64,000 nucleotides of DNA from Ulva prolifera (taxonomy: Eukaryota > Chlorophyta > Ulvophyceae > Ulvales > Ulvaceae). Of the stretch, positions 1-11,831 are shown piece after piece. How positions within the stretch are numbered: the first letter of the stretch is position 1; every line of letters begins with the position of its first letter. Position numbers and translations under genes: made by a program. The stretch lies in contig CM041203.1 in NCBI GenBank assembly GCA_023078555.1, positions 1,197,481 to 1,261,480 of the forward strand. Direction: 5' to 3'. The notes beneath the pieces are model-generated. The model saw only the letters and a program-made list of their open reading frames with translations, ran no database searches and was not told where the DNA came from.

Positions 1-3000
1 ATTCTCGTCGGTGCGCCTGTCAATAGGGGGGTAGTCTGGTCTAACCAGAGCAGTCCGACCTCAGTTATTGAGGATCAACAGCAGTGGCATCATGTGGCGT
101 TCGCGGCCATTGACCTGCAGCGACCCAATGCTGGGGGAGCTGATGTCCCGCATGATGCATACTTGCTGGAACCTGCTTTTCTTGCACACTTGTCTTTTTA
201 CCAGTCTAATTGGGTTCTCAAGCGCATGCAATCCAACAGTGAATTCTATGGTCATTTGAATTTGGATGTCGATTCCGAGCCACTGGGGAATCGGTGTCAC
301 GGCTGCAGAATTGGCAAAGTGCCTGCGGGCAACTTCTCTGCCAATGATCATGAGCTCATGGGCCAGGCCAAGTGGCCTGGTGAGCAACTGCACGCCGATT
401 TAGCTGGTCCTGTCTCTCCAGTAGGAATTGGTGGTGTGAAGTATGTTTTGTTTGTGATGTGTGCCTTTACCCGTTATACTTTCGTGGTCGGTCTGCGCAA
501 GAAGAGTGAGGCTGCGGCCATGATCTCTTATATTATCGAACGCATTCGGGTGAATGTGGTGAAGCCAGGTGAACCGGGTGTGCGCATCCTACACACCGAC
601 AAAGGGGGAGAGTTCATGGTCGCGGCCTTAAAACTCTACCTCCAGCGTCGTGGCATCACTCACCGCTTGACCCCCACAGCCGCTCATCGCTGTAATGGCA
701 TGATCGAGAGGAGGATCGGAGTGGCCTTTGAGTCACTCCGTGCTGTGCTGCTCGCGAGCGGCCTGCCTCTGATCCTGTGGAACGAATGCCTCGCCAGTGT
801 TGTACATGGTCACAATCTCACGCCGTCCTCGGCGCTGTACCATGACAAATTGGCGAGCATCCTCAAGGGCCTGAAAGGTCAGAATGCTGTCAACGCATCT
901 GCGGATGTTGACGAAGCTGAGAAAATCCTGGGGAAGGGAAAGCGCATGAAAAAGGCCAAGCGCGATAAGTTGAGGGATGAGGAGAAACGCAAGTACAAGT
1001 TGCTTGCGACGACAGAATTAGATGAGTTTTTAGTGCGGTCTTGTGATAAGGATATCATTCCTTATATGGCCTTTTTCAGAGACACCTCCGTTGAGGTGTT
1101 CCAAGATCTGCTGCGGCAGCATCGTCCGTGGGGGGTTGAGGTGTATGCATACCCTAGGGATAACAAGCTGCGGAAGTTGTCCCAAAGGGGTGTCCTTGCA
1201 TACTGGGTCGGGGCTGGGCTGGGCCCCAGCATGCAGCGTGTGTACGCCCAGGATGTTCCTGGCGGTAGGGTTTTTGTTGTGCGCCAGGTCGTGTGCACTG
1301 CGGATCAGATGATCCGCCACGTACGCAAGTACGATGCGTCCGCCGTTGTGGACAAGAGAGAGCCTAAGGAGTTTGCAAACTCCTATACGGTTGCTTTCGA
1401 GGGGGACGATGAGGGTGAACGTGTGAATGATGCTGATGTCCCTCCTTTCGCGGCAGAACACACGTATGACGGGGGAGTGTTGCGTCGTCTGCGTGACCAG
1501 CTTCACACCCCCCCTGGTCATGGTAGGGTTCCTGTCACGGAAAATGACGTTTCGGCAGGACAACCCTGAGCCTAGTCCTGCTGTGTACTCTCCGCGATTT
1601 GGAGCTGGCTCCTCTGCGGAGATAATCCGGCGTGACCCTTCTCGGGCTACACCGGAAATAGCCAGATCGGCTTTGCATCGCACGCGTGCGACATCCAGAG
1701 CTGCTGCTCACCCTGACGTCCCTGTCCCCCCCTCGTGTGCGCGGCGAAGTGCATCATCCTGTCGCCATGCCCCCCCGCACTGCGCATTATGTTGTCACGC
1801 GCAATGCTGTGTTGCACGACCCTGGTGTAGAAGCTGCTTTTCCTGTCCAAGTGTCTGTCAGTGCGTCTGATGATGACATGGATGAGGATCATGACAGTCC
1901 TGGCATCTATGACGACGATGATGAGCAGCGCATGGACTACAACGTCTCAGATGATGAACGGGCTGCGGCCCATCAGAATCTGGAGGCTCAGCGGGTCCGT
2001 TCCGGGAGTAATTCGGCAGCGGCCTCAGCATCTGGCGCGGGGGCAGTTGCTCAGCCCTTGCGAGGAGCTGAGGCGCCGAGGCCCTTCTGAGAGGATGAGC
2101 AAGATGAGGTGGAGACCGGGTCCTAATTAGGGGGAGAGGATCCGGACCCCTCAGCCGCAGTTGGGGTTGATTTGCCTGACGAGGTGAGGGCCATTCCATC
2201 TGCCTTACCTCGTATTAAAATCAATCCTCTTGTACGCAGACGCCTTGTTCCACTGGCTGCGGATGTAGCAGCTGTACACTTGCAAGAGCCCGCGGGTTCT
2301 GACATTGCTAGTAGTGAAACAGTAGCTGTTATCGACGCTCAGGGCTGCAGCCAGGACACATCAGCCGCGGCTGACTGTGGAGTGTCCTGTGCAGGCCTGA
2401 AGCATCAGCATGTGGAGTCTGGTGAGCAGCAGAGTGCTCAGCGTCGTGGGTCGCGCATAGCAGCTGCCGCCAGGAAGCAGAAGCCTTCCGAACCTGATCT
2501 GCCTTCTATGAAGGAAGGACTCGCGGGTCCAGACAGGGATGCATGGCTGCGTGCCATGCAGGAGGAGGTGGAAGCACTGGGTGAGCACGGGACATTTATG
2601 TTGTGCTATCTGCCTGCGGGTAAGAAAGCTATCTCGGGCAAGTGGGTGTTCAAGATCAAGCGCAGACCAGCTGGTGAGATTCAGCGGTACAAGGCACGAT
2701 ATGTAGCTCGTGGTTTTAATCAGGTAGAAGGAGTTGATTTCTTCGAGACCTGGTCCCCTATCGGTAGTTATGCGACACTGCGTGTGTTGCTGTATATAGC
2801 TGCTCAGGAGGATTTGGAGATTAGGCATATAGATATACAGTGTGCTTTTCTAAACGGTGACCTGGAGGAAGAGGTTTTCGTTGAACAGCCCCCGTACTTT
2901 ACAGACGGGACAGCACGTGTATGGAAATTGCATAAGACTCTGTATGGCCTGAAGCAAGCCGCTCGCGAGTGGCATAAAGCTTTAGTAAAGGTCTTGGCTG

Positions 3001-4380
3001 AACTGGGAATTGTGTGCGCACAGAGTGATCCCAGACTGTATGTCAGTAAAACCAGTCGCTGCTTTATTTTTCTGTGGGTGGATGATTTGTTCATTTTTAG
3101 TTGCTCTGCTGGGCTGCAAAAAATCATCAGTGTCATTCTCACAAAATTTGAAGGTAGAGACCTAGGTGACCTGTCTTGGGCACTTGGCACTGAGATCACG
3201 CGTGATCGGAAGGCCAAAACAATCACAATGACACAACGTACCAAAATCCAGAACCTGCTGGAAAATTACAGCATGTCTGACTGTCGTAAATCTCCCACTC
3301 CATTAGTGCCGCGGCAACAGCTAAGGAGTGTGAAAGAGCATCCTGACCTGGAGAAAGCCAGTGCTGCTGAGCATTCCAGGTTCATGAGTGCTGTAGGGAG
3401 CATCCAGTACATTGCATGAGTGACACGACCTGACCTGAGCTATGTGGCACATGCCCTGGGCCGGCACATGTCTAGTAGTTTGAAGGAACATTGGTCAGCC
3501 GTGCAACATGTTCTGAGATACCTGCAGTCCACAAAGAACTTAGGAATAACATTTGTAGGCTCTGAGGGACACGGGTGTTTGATAGAGGCTTTTTCAGATG
3601 CAGACTTTGCGAATTCTGCGGATCTGAAAAGCGTATCCGGTATGATTATTCGAGTGTACGGGAACTCTGTTCTCAGGCGTTCGAATAAACAGAGTATAGT
3701 GGCTGGGGACACAACAGAGGCTGAACTCATTGCGATGAGTGCAACAGCCAACGAGTTGATGTGGGTGAAGCAGTTGCTTCTCGATTTGAAGCTCGTCCCA
3801 CATAAGCCGACTCTGTGGGGTGACAATAAGAGTGCCAACATTTTGGCTGTTAATGCTGTGTCCACTGACAGATCCAAGCACATTCGTGTGCGGCACTTAC
3901 GAGTGCGGGAATATGTCCAGATGGATGAACTGGTAGCATGGGTAGGCACCGTTGATCAGTTAGCGGATGTGTTTACTAAAGTGCTGCCCGGACCTGCTTT
4001 GCTAGAATTTCGTATTAAACTCCAGCTAGTGGAGACGTAGCAGGGTTTATGGGGGAGTGTCACAATGCATGAGCCTGCGGGCAGCAGTGTGGTGACAGGT
4101 GCACCCATGCACGGACGATCCGCGGATCCACTGCAGGGGTAAGCCGCCGGTAGGATTGTCCCGGAGTAGTGAGGGAGATTCTGCAAAGATCTCCCGCCGT
4201 AATCTAGACTATTCAGTGTGCATATATGGTTGTGCACACAGAGAGCTGTAACCATTCTTCTTACTGTTTCACGGTACTAGCTGTATCCGATCTCCCCCTT
4301 CGCATTCCTCGGTTCTACCTCTGTGCGCAGCAGGTATGGAATGCTGGTTACCTGACGTGACTTAAGACTGCGCGTCTGAC
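1..4380 (+). mobile_element. Ty1/copia retrotransposon A, 3' part
   Basis: Fossil copia element entering from the left edge of the window. The visible order is integrase (zinc-binding HC region near 290-310, then the D,D,E core with HTDKGGEF near 595), a long acidic and Ala/Pro-rich linker, reverse transcriptase (WVDD catalytic motif near 3080) and RNase H (SDADFANSADLKS near 3595). This order (integrase before RT) marks copia rather than gypsy. A purine tract at about 4047-4057 precedes the 3' LTR. It is closely related in sequence to copies B-F. The element is broken, with a few breaks, and its 5' half lies outside the window. Confidence 0.93.
4058..4380 (+). repeat. 3' LTR of copia A (subtype ii), end missing
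   Basis: Starts with TGTCACAATGCATG directly after the purine tract, as in all copies of this family. It carries the CATATAT box inside an imperfect inverted repeat (GTGTGCA...TGCACAC type). Sequence matching the family stops at about 4380, before the usual TTTCTGACA end. Its middle part matches the LTR at 41954-42301 better than those of C or D. Confidence 0.85.
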
Positions 4381-4884
4381 TGAATCATGCATACATGAAT
4401 ACATACAATGATATTGTATACTATACCATATATGCGGTATGTAGCAATGGCCTGTGTCTGTGTCGAATAAACGCGTGAATGTTGACTAGCTGACAGGCCT
4501 ACCAGGCAATTACAGGAAATAATTAACTGCTTAATTAAGTGTTAATTTGACACCGAAAAAGCTGATTAATTTAATGTAAACGATGTTAATTCCGATAATT
4601 CTGTTTACAGATAATTGACACTGTAATTATACTTTGTAATTAAGTGTCAACATGAGACATGGAGAATGTAACCAGCAGCCCTAATTGCGGCGCCTTCCCT
4701 AGTCCTTGACACTAACATGCATCATCACATCACGCACACGCATTGCATGGAGCTGAGAAAACTCAAACAGCAAAGAGCATCGCATCACTCCATGAGCGGT
4801 CGTCAGATCACAAATGCGACAGCAGTCTTTGTTACAAAGCTCTGCGTGAACAAATATCATATCGACGGGCCCGGGGCCGAGGGT
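4381..4884. other. intergenic, includes AT-rich island
   Basis: No gene seen. From about 4500 to 4660 the DNA becomes strikingly AT-rich compared with its surroundings and repeats the motif TAATTAAGTGT. A hairpin can be drawn at about 4617-4649 with arms GACACT(G)TAATTA and TAATTAAGTGTC. It could be the remains of a small transposon, but no target duplication was found. Confidence 0.5.
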
Positions 4885-6105
4885 CTAGGAGCACTGCGGC
4901 CCCGGCCCCCCACCACGGCTGCCGCCTCGCCCCTTCAAGGGCACCCCCGCCATAAGCGCCCCCGGCGGCGGTGCCACAGGTACTTGCACTGCAAACGTCG
5001 GCACTACGACCTGGCCTGGAAACGGGCCGGCCATCCCCGGGGCCACGACCATCGCCCCAGGCATCATGCCCGGCGGCACAAATCCCGGCGGGAAGCCGCC
5101 CGGTGGCATTGCGCCGGGCACCATCCCATGTGGTGGCCCCCCGTATGGCACCATGCCCGGTGCAGGGGCAGCCACCGGCACAATCCCGGCCAAATGCGCG
5201 CCCGCTGCGGCGTCAGGCGGCCCAGCCGCCTCCGCCTGCGGCGCCCCAGCTGCTGACGCACCATCTGCCGCTGCACCCGCGCCCTCCCCTGGTGCGGCTG
5301 CCCCGGCATCGACCTCCGCTGCATCCCCTGCAGCCGCGGCGGCCTCTGCGCCGCCGTCCTCCGCCCCCCCAAGGGCCCCCCCGCCCGCCTGCTGTGCGGC
5401 CTGCGCAGCCGCAGCCTGCGCGACCACGGCGGCCTCCGCTACAATCCACTCCGCCACCCCCTGCACCACCTCCTCCATCTGCGGCAGCGTCTGCACCACC
5501 ACCCCGCCCTCCCCAAACTCCACCCCCCCCACCCTCCGCCGGCCGCGCCACCCCTCCAGCCACATCCCACCGCTCCCGCACCGTCAGCGCCAGTGCCGTC
5601 GGCCGCTCCAGAAGCTTCCGGAATGTCGGCGCGAGCTCCAGGCACTGCTCGAACAGCGCGCGGCAGCCAAATACATACAGCCCGAGGCGCGCGCGCGACA
5701 TCGCGACGACGACCAGCCGCCGACCAGCCGCCGCACGTCCCGCAGGTGCCCGACGCGCTTCGTCCGCACCAACTACAGCAGCACATAGTCGTTCTGCTGC
5801 CCCTGGAACTTGTCCACAGTCGCGATCTTCGCGGGCTCGCCAAACGCGGGGTACCCCGCACAGTGGCGCCGGACCACGTCCTCCAGCAGAGCCTTCTGGC
5901 CGTTGTAGGTCGTGAGGATTGAGATCTTGGAGGCCGGGTAGCCAAGGAGGCGCATGTACATGAAGACGCGCACGACGTACTCGGCCTCGTCGAAGTTCTG
6001 GTAGAAGTAGGGGCTCGGGGCGCTCTCGCCGGGGCCGCGCAGCGGCGCGACGTCGACGAACTGGAAGTCGTATGCAAAGCCGGGGTTCGGCACGCGGAAG
6101 CGGTC

Positions 6106-6368
6106 CTGCACAAACGCGCCTTCCGTCTCAACGGTACATGCGGCAGGCAGTGATCCGCGTCACCACCAGGCTGACTGCTTGGACCGCCGCCTCATCGCTC
6201 ATCCAGCGAATACAAATCAAGGAACCTCTGCCAAGGCGATAGGCACGGCCGGCATCTAAAATGCTGGACCTCAGCACTGCTGAGTCAGCAGCCCCGCAGT
6301 GCAGTTCTGTCGTGCTCAAAGGTAGTCAAACGCATGTGTGATTGTGATTGAAAGGTGAGGGGGCACAC
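6106..6368 (-). other. intron in AQR copy 1
   Basis: Reading the minus strand, GT at 6368 and AG at 6106 bracket 263 bases. Splicing joins LPHVLHT to [10 protein letters not shown] with the same spacing as the animal protein (LPHV plus 13 residues to the next conserved block), which supports both sites. Confidence 0.7.
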
Positions 6369-6704
6369 GGTGTGGAGGACGTGCGGCAGGTCCCCAAGGG
6401 CGCGGTAGCGCCAGCTGTAGAGCGGCTGGTCCATGCGTGAGTACTTCTGGAAGGCCTGATTCTTCACCACCGGCGGCAGCTGGTTGTGATCTCCGATGAT
6501 GATGATCTGTACACTGCGGCGGCAGTGATACATTGGGCAAGCACAGCCACAATTCCAGCAACAGGGCGCTTGACACGAGACAGACATGCATGTTACATCA
6601 TTGCCGTGATGCGGCTGTCCTGCCGGCGTCTCAGCCCCTTGATGGACTTTGAAGAAAACACCAGCAAAGTGCTGCCACTCTGGAAATGGTGTAACATACT
6701 ACAC

Positions 6705-6726
6705 GGGGGGGGGGGGGGGGGGGGGG
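6705..6726 (+). repeat. 22-base poly-G run in AQR copy 1 intron
   Basis: Uninterrupted G run of 22 bases. The homologous intron of AQR copy 2 has a 19-base run at 61588-61606 with matching flanks (GTAACATACTACAC on the left, TTGCCGAAAACAG on the right), so the run predates the duplication and only its length differs. Confidence 0.9.
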
Positions 6727-8679
6727 TTGCCGAAAACAGCCAGGTGTTGGCACCACACGCGTGAGATTTCACATGCATGCGCACCGTCATCGTCCACGTG
6801 GCCGTCGTCCGGCAGGTCCTCCATCCGCAGCGGCTCGTTAGGGTTTTCACAGAACCCCCCGGCCGCCGCCTCGGCATCGACCCCAGCAGCCTCCTCCTCC
6901 ACCTCATCCTCTGCGCCGTCGCCATCGTCGTCTGCCGCCATCTCGGCGTCGCGTTCGCTGGCGCGGCGCCGTTGGCCGCAGCCGGCGGCTCAGATCTGAT
7001 CTCCTGGGACTTGATCACAACTCAAGAAGGTGGTCGATGAGCGCGAGAGGAAGGTCGCTTCCGGGCGCTCCCGGACCGACGTGTACTCTGCCCCCTGCAA
7101 CGACGATCGTTTCGTTGTAAATGAGTGCCGCACCATTCAAGTGTAAAGCACATGGGGCAGTGCAGCTGACGCATTGCCCGCGCTGCCCAGCGCTGCCACC
7201 CAACACATCTGCATCACATTCCAGCCCATGCAGGCACAGCAGCTGATCGATCGCATGCATGGCGCCACCAACCCCACAAATATCTGCAGCGGCCGCGCCC
7301 ACCCGTAAAGTCTGGCCACGCTTCCCATGCAAGACCCATGCACAGCCGTTGCGGAGGCCCCGGCCAGAAACAACGCGCACCTGCTTCTTCGCCTTCTTCG
7401 CAGCCTTGTGGTCCTTGTGGGACATCTTCTTCCAGTACGCGGCAGCCTCTGGGTGGCGCGCCAGCTCCAGTTCGCGCCGTGGCTCCGACAGCGCATACCA
7501 CAGCTGGATCTTGACGAGGTGCAGCATGACGCGGCTGACATGCGGCGCCTCGAAGCTCTGGAAGAGGTGGATCACGAAGCGCAGGTACTGCTCGGCCTCC
7601 TGCGGCGCCATCTTGCGTTTGCCGAGGCGGAGGCCGCTGGCGCCGAACTCGATCGCGCGGCGCACGAACACCTTCCACTTGCCGGTATCAGCCTCAGGGG
7701 CCTTGGTGGCGCCTTCACCTGGAGGAGCGGGGGAATGCAGGTGAGGAGGGGCAGGGCAGAATGCATGACCGGGGGCTCGCCAGATCATGCATGCCGAACA
7801 ACGGCCAGCTTCGGAGGCAGAAATGTGTGGGATAGACAGCTGCTAGATGTGTGGATCGTGTTTCTGCGGGCTGTGGCATGAAGTCAGCATGGATTGCACA
7901 GGCACAAGAGCAGGACAGCTGAGCATGCAAGCCCGCTGCACCGGAGCAAGCTGCAGCTTCCCGACATCCTCCCTCAGCCGTGAGACGACATCTGAGGATG
8001 TCAGTGCAGACAGGAGACAGGCGACAGTAGCAGGAGGTGATGTGTAGGGCAACTTGGTGAGGTTGAGGAGGAGGCACACCCTCTGCTGCTGCTGCCTCTC
8101 CGGCGGCATCTCCAGGCTGCACACTGAGACAGCTCCAGGATCTGCATGCGGCGCAGCGCCACAGACGATGAGCGCCTGGGCCGGGCCAGCTCCGCAGTGT
8201 ACAGCCTCGACAATATACGCGGGTCAAAGGGCGCCAAGGCTGGGGCGCTGGGGCCCCAGGTGCGCTCAGCAAGGGCGATGACCACATCAGAGCGGAGCTC
8301 TGCAAATGTGACTGCAGCTCCTACTGGCTGCATCAGAACGATCTGGGACTGCTTGGCAAGGACGAGTGGATCCGGAGCCGCTAATTTAGGCTGGTCCGGG
8401 GGTGGGTGTGCTGGAGGGTGGGGCTTGAGTGGGGCAGGCTGGGCTGCTCGGACTGAGGATGAGTGCTGCTGCAGGATGCGGTTTGCACGGGCACGCCGGG
8501 CATTGTGCCGTTTGTTCGTGGCCGCTGGCGCACTGCCCTCTTCTGCTGGAGCACTCTTTCGTTTGCGTGACTTGGCTGCCGCCGCTTTCTTGTGCTTGCC
8601 TTGCTGTGGCTGCTTTGACTGCTTGCCTCCTGGCTTGGCAGAGCCTGCACTTGTCCAATGTTATGCAGACAGCCAGTGA

Positions 8680-8913
8680 CTAGCGAGAGCACGGCCAGGA
8701 GCATGCCAAGCTCTCGTCCCTAGGGCTTCGGATAACGAAGCAGCGGTTGACGACGGTGGCGGTGCCAAGGCCGGCTGAGCGGCGCATGCAGAATTGCAAG
8801 AAGAAGTCAATGTCGAGCTTGATGAGGCGGCAGCGGGGATGCCTGTGTTTGCCGTATTTGACCCACGCAGCATCCTTGTGCTGCAGTGCTGGCTGGGCAC
8901 AGAGGTTACCCAT
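8680..8913 (-). CDS. unassigned ORF upstream of AQR copy 1
   Basis: Minus-strand frame from ATG at 8913, including HRHPRCRLIKLDIDFF and RRSAGLGTATVVNRCF. The same frame stays open in the second copy (from 63885). It lies just upstream of the AQR N-terminal exon on the same strand and could be an earlier exon, another gene, or chance. The few differences between the copies mostly change residues, so there is no clear sign of selection. I do not recognise the family. Confidence 0.25.
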   Translation of the reverse strand: MGNLCAQPALQHKDAAWVKYGKHRHPRCRLIKLDIDFFLQFCMRRSAGLGTATVVNRCFVIRSPRDESLACSWPCSR

Positions 8914-9015
8914 GCATAGCGAGGATTTAATTGGGCGTGTGGTGCCCTGGTGTGTGTTCTGCCACTCTTGTCGCTAGCTGTCTCCTTGCAACACATAGCG
9001 AGGAACCTGCGTATT

Positions 9016-9060
9016 TTAACACACCACTGTGGTTACCACGCCACCCTCGCTAGCGTGCAG
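9016..9060 (+). repeat. terminus-like repeat, copy 1
   Basis: Core ACACACCACTGTGG, then TTACCACGCCACC and CTCGCTAGCG. It recurs inverted at 10722-10765 and 47719-47745, and direct at 49192-49235 and 63974-64000. It looks like the end of a DNA transposon family. Confidence 0.6.
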
Positions 9061-10721
9061 CTACGGGCGAACTCTAGTGTGCAGTTACGCGCAAACTCTA
9101 TGTACAAGCATCAGAACAGCAGCAGAAGCACGAAAATCGCTCATGCATCTCCAGTCAGCCTGGCATTCGCTTCGAAGCCGATGCACGAGCAGACACTGTG
9201 GGCCATTCTACTTATGATGCATTGCCAGACCTGACCATCGAGGTGGATTGGTGCGGGACTTACATCTCGATCCTCAGACCGTTGCATGTACAGTATCTCT
9301 TGATGAGGTGCATTGGACTTCAGGTTCGCGCAGGGGCGCTGTCGCTGCCTGTCTCCGGTGTGAAAATATCAGTCAGATAATCGGGCATCTTTGTGTGGCT
9401 ACGGCTGGGCAAGACAAGCATGCTTGTGTGCAGTGGGCCAGTGTCTCAAGGGTCTCAGAATCACAGCCGTCCAGATCGGACACAAGTTGATTGACCAACA
9501 CAGGCGCATGCATGATCAACTACACAGCATGGACTCGAAGTCACGATACATTGAAACACTTCGGGGCTTCATGGGAGTGTTGCTGTGCACACGGCTGCGC
9601 AATGGGCTGCACATACTGAGGTGGCGACTGAAGTAGATAGCTACATGCACACACCTCCTTCAATTGTGCCAAGGTGATATTATGAATGCAATTGTTCTGT
9701 GCTTTCCAACGACATCTTGCTTGTGCTGATATGATTTCTCAAGATTGTGTGTCGATTGCGTCAAGTCAATACATCATTGAGCTCCGTTTTGACCATTCGC
9801 AAGAACGTGCATGTCCCCTACAACAATCACCTCCAACACAGCTGAAACTTGGTCACAATGTGCGTAAGGGTTTTCTAAACATACGGAAAAGACTGAAAAC
9901 GTAAATTCAATCTGTGCTAGCTGGTAGCTCCATGTTTCTGATTTTCATGGCTCTGAAATGTCTGAACATGTTCCATATATTCCCATGTACTGGGAATAAC
10001 TGCTGATAAAGGAACCCATTTTCCGGGCTTCCTCAAGACTGACAGTGCTGGTACAGAAACCAAGGAACAGGATGCCGATATCGTTCACACGGATTGTGCT
10101 GGAGAGTGGGCTCCAAAGTGTCATTTTGTCGCACCATGTTTGTGTGACTATTGCATGCAAGTCATGCCCAGCCACACTCGCAACAACGCTGACCACACGT
10201 CATCGATGTCTTAGTTCCTGTTGGATCAGCTGCCGCTATGTCTCGCTAGCGGGGATGAAATGGCTCCTGGACAGTGCAGTTACATCGGTTTACAGAGTTC
10301 AAGCCGATCGGGTGACGCGTGGAGGCCCCACTTTCATTTGATTAGCGGCTGCAGGGTGCTGTGAATGCGTGGGGCGGCACCGACTGGGACAACCTCACCT
10401 TTGGAGGAGACCGGGATGCCGGCGTGCTCGCGCTGCAGAGAATTGCAAGGGCGAGAAGCGGTCCTAAACCTCGAAGGGGTCGCTGACAATAGCAACACAA
10501 TTTAACGACCGTTTCAAGCTGCACTGCCAAGATACGATGTGCTTTGGAGAAATGCAGCAACGCAGTTCATAGGTCAGCCAACGCGACAGCGGCACCAGCA
10601 CGCATGAAATACCCGCAGCGAAGGCAGCGATTCGCAACATAACAAAACACACTGAAGCTCCGTCACGCTGCTGCTGCTGCCCTGATGCTGGTAAATGGAT
10701 CCTGTACGTGACTGAACGCCA

Positions 10722-10765
10722 GCGAGTGCGGTGGCGTGGTGACCAACGTGGTGTGTAAAACCTAC
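10722..10765 (-). repeat. terminus-like repeat, copy 2 (inverted)
   Basis: Contains GGTGGCGTGGTGACCAA and GTGGTGTGTAAAA, the reverse complement of the 9016 copy with a few changes. It lies about 660 bases upstream of the coiled-coil coding exon, the same relative place as the copy at 47719. Confidence 0.6.
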
Positions 10766-11149
10766 GTGCGGGCGAGGAACACGACTACCACACTGGCATC
10801 TGTGGCGGACGTGCTGTATTCCGGCTCATTGATATGAGATGATGTTTCGTGTGCTATTTGTTGTTGCTTTGATGAGTATCTGCTATGCAATAGCCCGATC
10901 TGCTGTAAAACACTGGAATCTGTGCCCCACGGCCTCCGCGCTTCAAATGCGCGTCACTGGAAGATCAGTCTGCATTCTGAATCTTTGAGTCGTACATCAT
11001 TGGAGCGACTAGGTCGAGGGGCGTTCAGGAGACATCCCGCCTCTCTGTCGAACCTGGACATTCATCTCGTCATTCGTAGCTCACACGCCGACAATATTCG
11101 TCGCACGATCATGTCTCAAGCTATGTGGTGTCTGCGAAGGGCGAAGTCG

Positions 11150-11267
11150 ACGAGAATGAGAGCCTCTATGGCCAGCCAGCACAGCATGAACGGGCGATGC
11201 TTTCAAACTACGCCTTGTTCAAAGACTGAACACAGCGCGCTGCGTCATGTATTTGTTATGCTTCTGC
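11150..11267 (+). other. probable 5' leader exon of coiled-coil gene 1
   Basis: This stretch is conserved with 48125-48238 and ends in the same place at a consensus donor (GTGAGT). In the frame that would join the downstream coding exon, both copies have a TGA, so the exon is more likely leader than coding. The exon start is not known. Confidence 0.45.
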
Positions 11268-11410
11268 GTGAGTCCAGGCGGTGCGTGTCATACTTCTTTA
11301 AGCTTGTCTTGATGCTTGCGGTCCCTGCGTTGCGCTACTTGCCCCTCCGATATTCGCCTTGCGGCATAGTAACGCAACCTTTCATTTTGTAACACGTCGG
11401 CTGTTTGCAG
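11268..11410 (+). other. intron before coiled-coil gene 1
   Basis: GTGAGTCCAGGCGG at the left and a pyrimidine-rich TTTGCAG at the right, 143 bases. The paralogue has the matching intron at 48239-48391 with the same donor and acceptor contexts. Confidence 0.6.
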
Positions 11411-11426
11411 CGTATCGGTGTGGAGG

Positions 11427-11831
11427 ATGCGTGCCAGTCCAGACCCAGCCATGACAGATTACATATCAAACGTCAACGCCTTCAATGCGTGTCTTGTAAC
11501 ATTGACAGGCGTGATGCTCGCCTCTCTCTTGAAGTTTCTTCCCGAACTCGCGGCGGCCGTCGCTGTTGCCAACTCAAAGATCGACACGCTGGAAACCAAA
11601 TTCGACAAACTCGAGACCAAATTCGACACGCTGGAAACCAAATTCGACAAGGGGTTCGAGGAGCTTCAGGAATCAATGCGACAGATGGAAGGAACATTCG
11701 TCAAGGTTTCGGCGAAATTGCAAGAAGACGTCGATGAAAAGTTGAAAGATGCAAAGAAGAATCAGACAAAGCTACATTCCAGACTCAGCAGCAGAGTGAA
11801 GAAGCTCGAAGAACAAGTTATTCCAAAGTAG
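11427..11831 (+). CDS. small membrane-anchored coiled-coil protein
   Basis: 134 residues from the first ATG of the exon. Residues of about 19-48 (start NACLVTLTGVMLASLL) form one hydrophobic segment. Then come three near-perfect seven-residue repeats of the KFDTLET type, encoded by a 21-base tandem repeat, and a charged coiled coil ending TKLHSRLSSRVKKLE. This suggests a single-pass membrane protein that oligomerises through its coiled coil; no catalytic motif is seen and I do not recognise the family. A degraded paralogue lies at 48392-48961. The upstream intron and leader exon are shared by both. Confidence 0.6.
   Translation: MRASPDPAMTDYISNVNAFNACLVTLTGVMLASLLKFLPELAAAVAVANSKIDTLETKFDKLETKFDTLETKFDKGFEELQESMRQMEGTFVKVSAKLQEDVDEKLKDAKKNQTKLHSRLSSRVKKLEEQVIPK

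Larger units (their letters stand above)
4885..8644 (-). pseudogene. AQR: Aquarius (AQR) intron-binding helicase, broken copy 1
   Basis: AQR is an SF1 RNA helicase of the spliceosome that binds the intron upstream of the branch point. Matching pieces, in gene order: a basic N-terminal segment with LRSDVVIALAERTWGP (about 8644-8130); an all-helical exon with QYLRFVIHLFQSFEAPHV ending at a CAG/GT donor at 7381; an acidic segment (about 6940-6760); an exon 6506-6369 with the helicase motif GDHNQLPPV; after a 263-base GT-AG intron (6368-6106), the C-terminal helicase domain ([45 protein letters not shown]) and a Met/Pro/Gly-rich tail. The whole middle, including the Walker A region, is absent. 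Inside the preserved parts there is an in-frame stop after NDYVLL where the family has LLSLVRT, an 11-base-type duplication near 5730, a G-run frame change near 5545, and loss of the YLERYLW segment kept in copy 2. The family is about 1,400-1,500 residues. Identity is secure; a functional gene must lie elsewhere. Confidence 0.88.
9016..10765. mobile_element. candidate non-autonomous DNA transposon
   Basis: The repeat at 9016-9060 and its inverted partner at 10722-10765 could be the two ends of one 1.75-kb element: read inward, both run TTTT-ACACACCAC, GTGGT-ACCAC, GCCACC, TCGCT-GCGT-CAG with a few mismatches. Bases just outside (CCTGCGTA left, CCTACGTG right) might be a decayed 8-bp target duplication. 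The interior holds no convincing protein. Pairing with other copies of the repeat is equally possible, so the boundaries are uncertain. Confidence 0.35.

Noticed and set aside
4971-5915. Long plus-strand frames rich in Pro, Ala and Arg
   Set aside because: They are antisense shadows of the AQR C-terminal region, caused by its high GC content; the minus-strand reading matches a known protein.
10922-11392. 156-residue plus-strand frame
   Set aside because: It reads through the conserved leader exon and on into the intron at 11268-11410. The paralogue does not keep the frame, so it is not taken as a protein.
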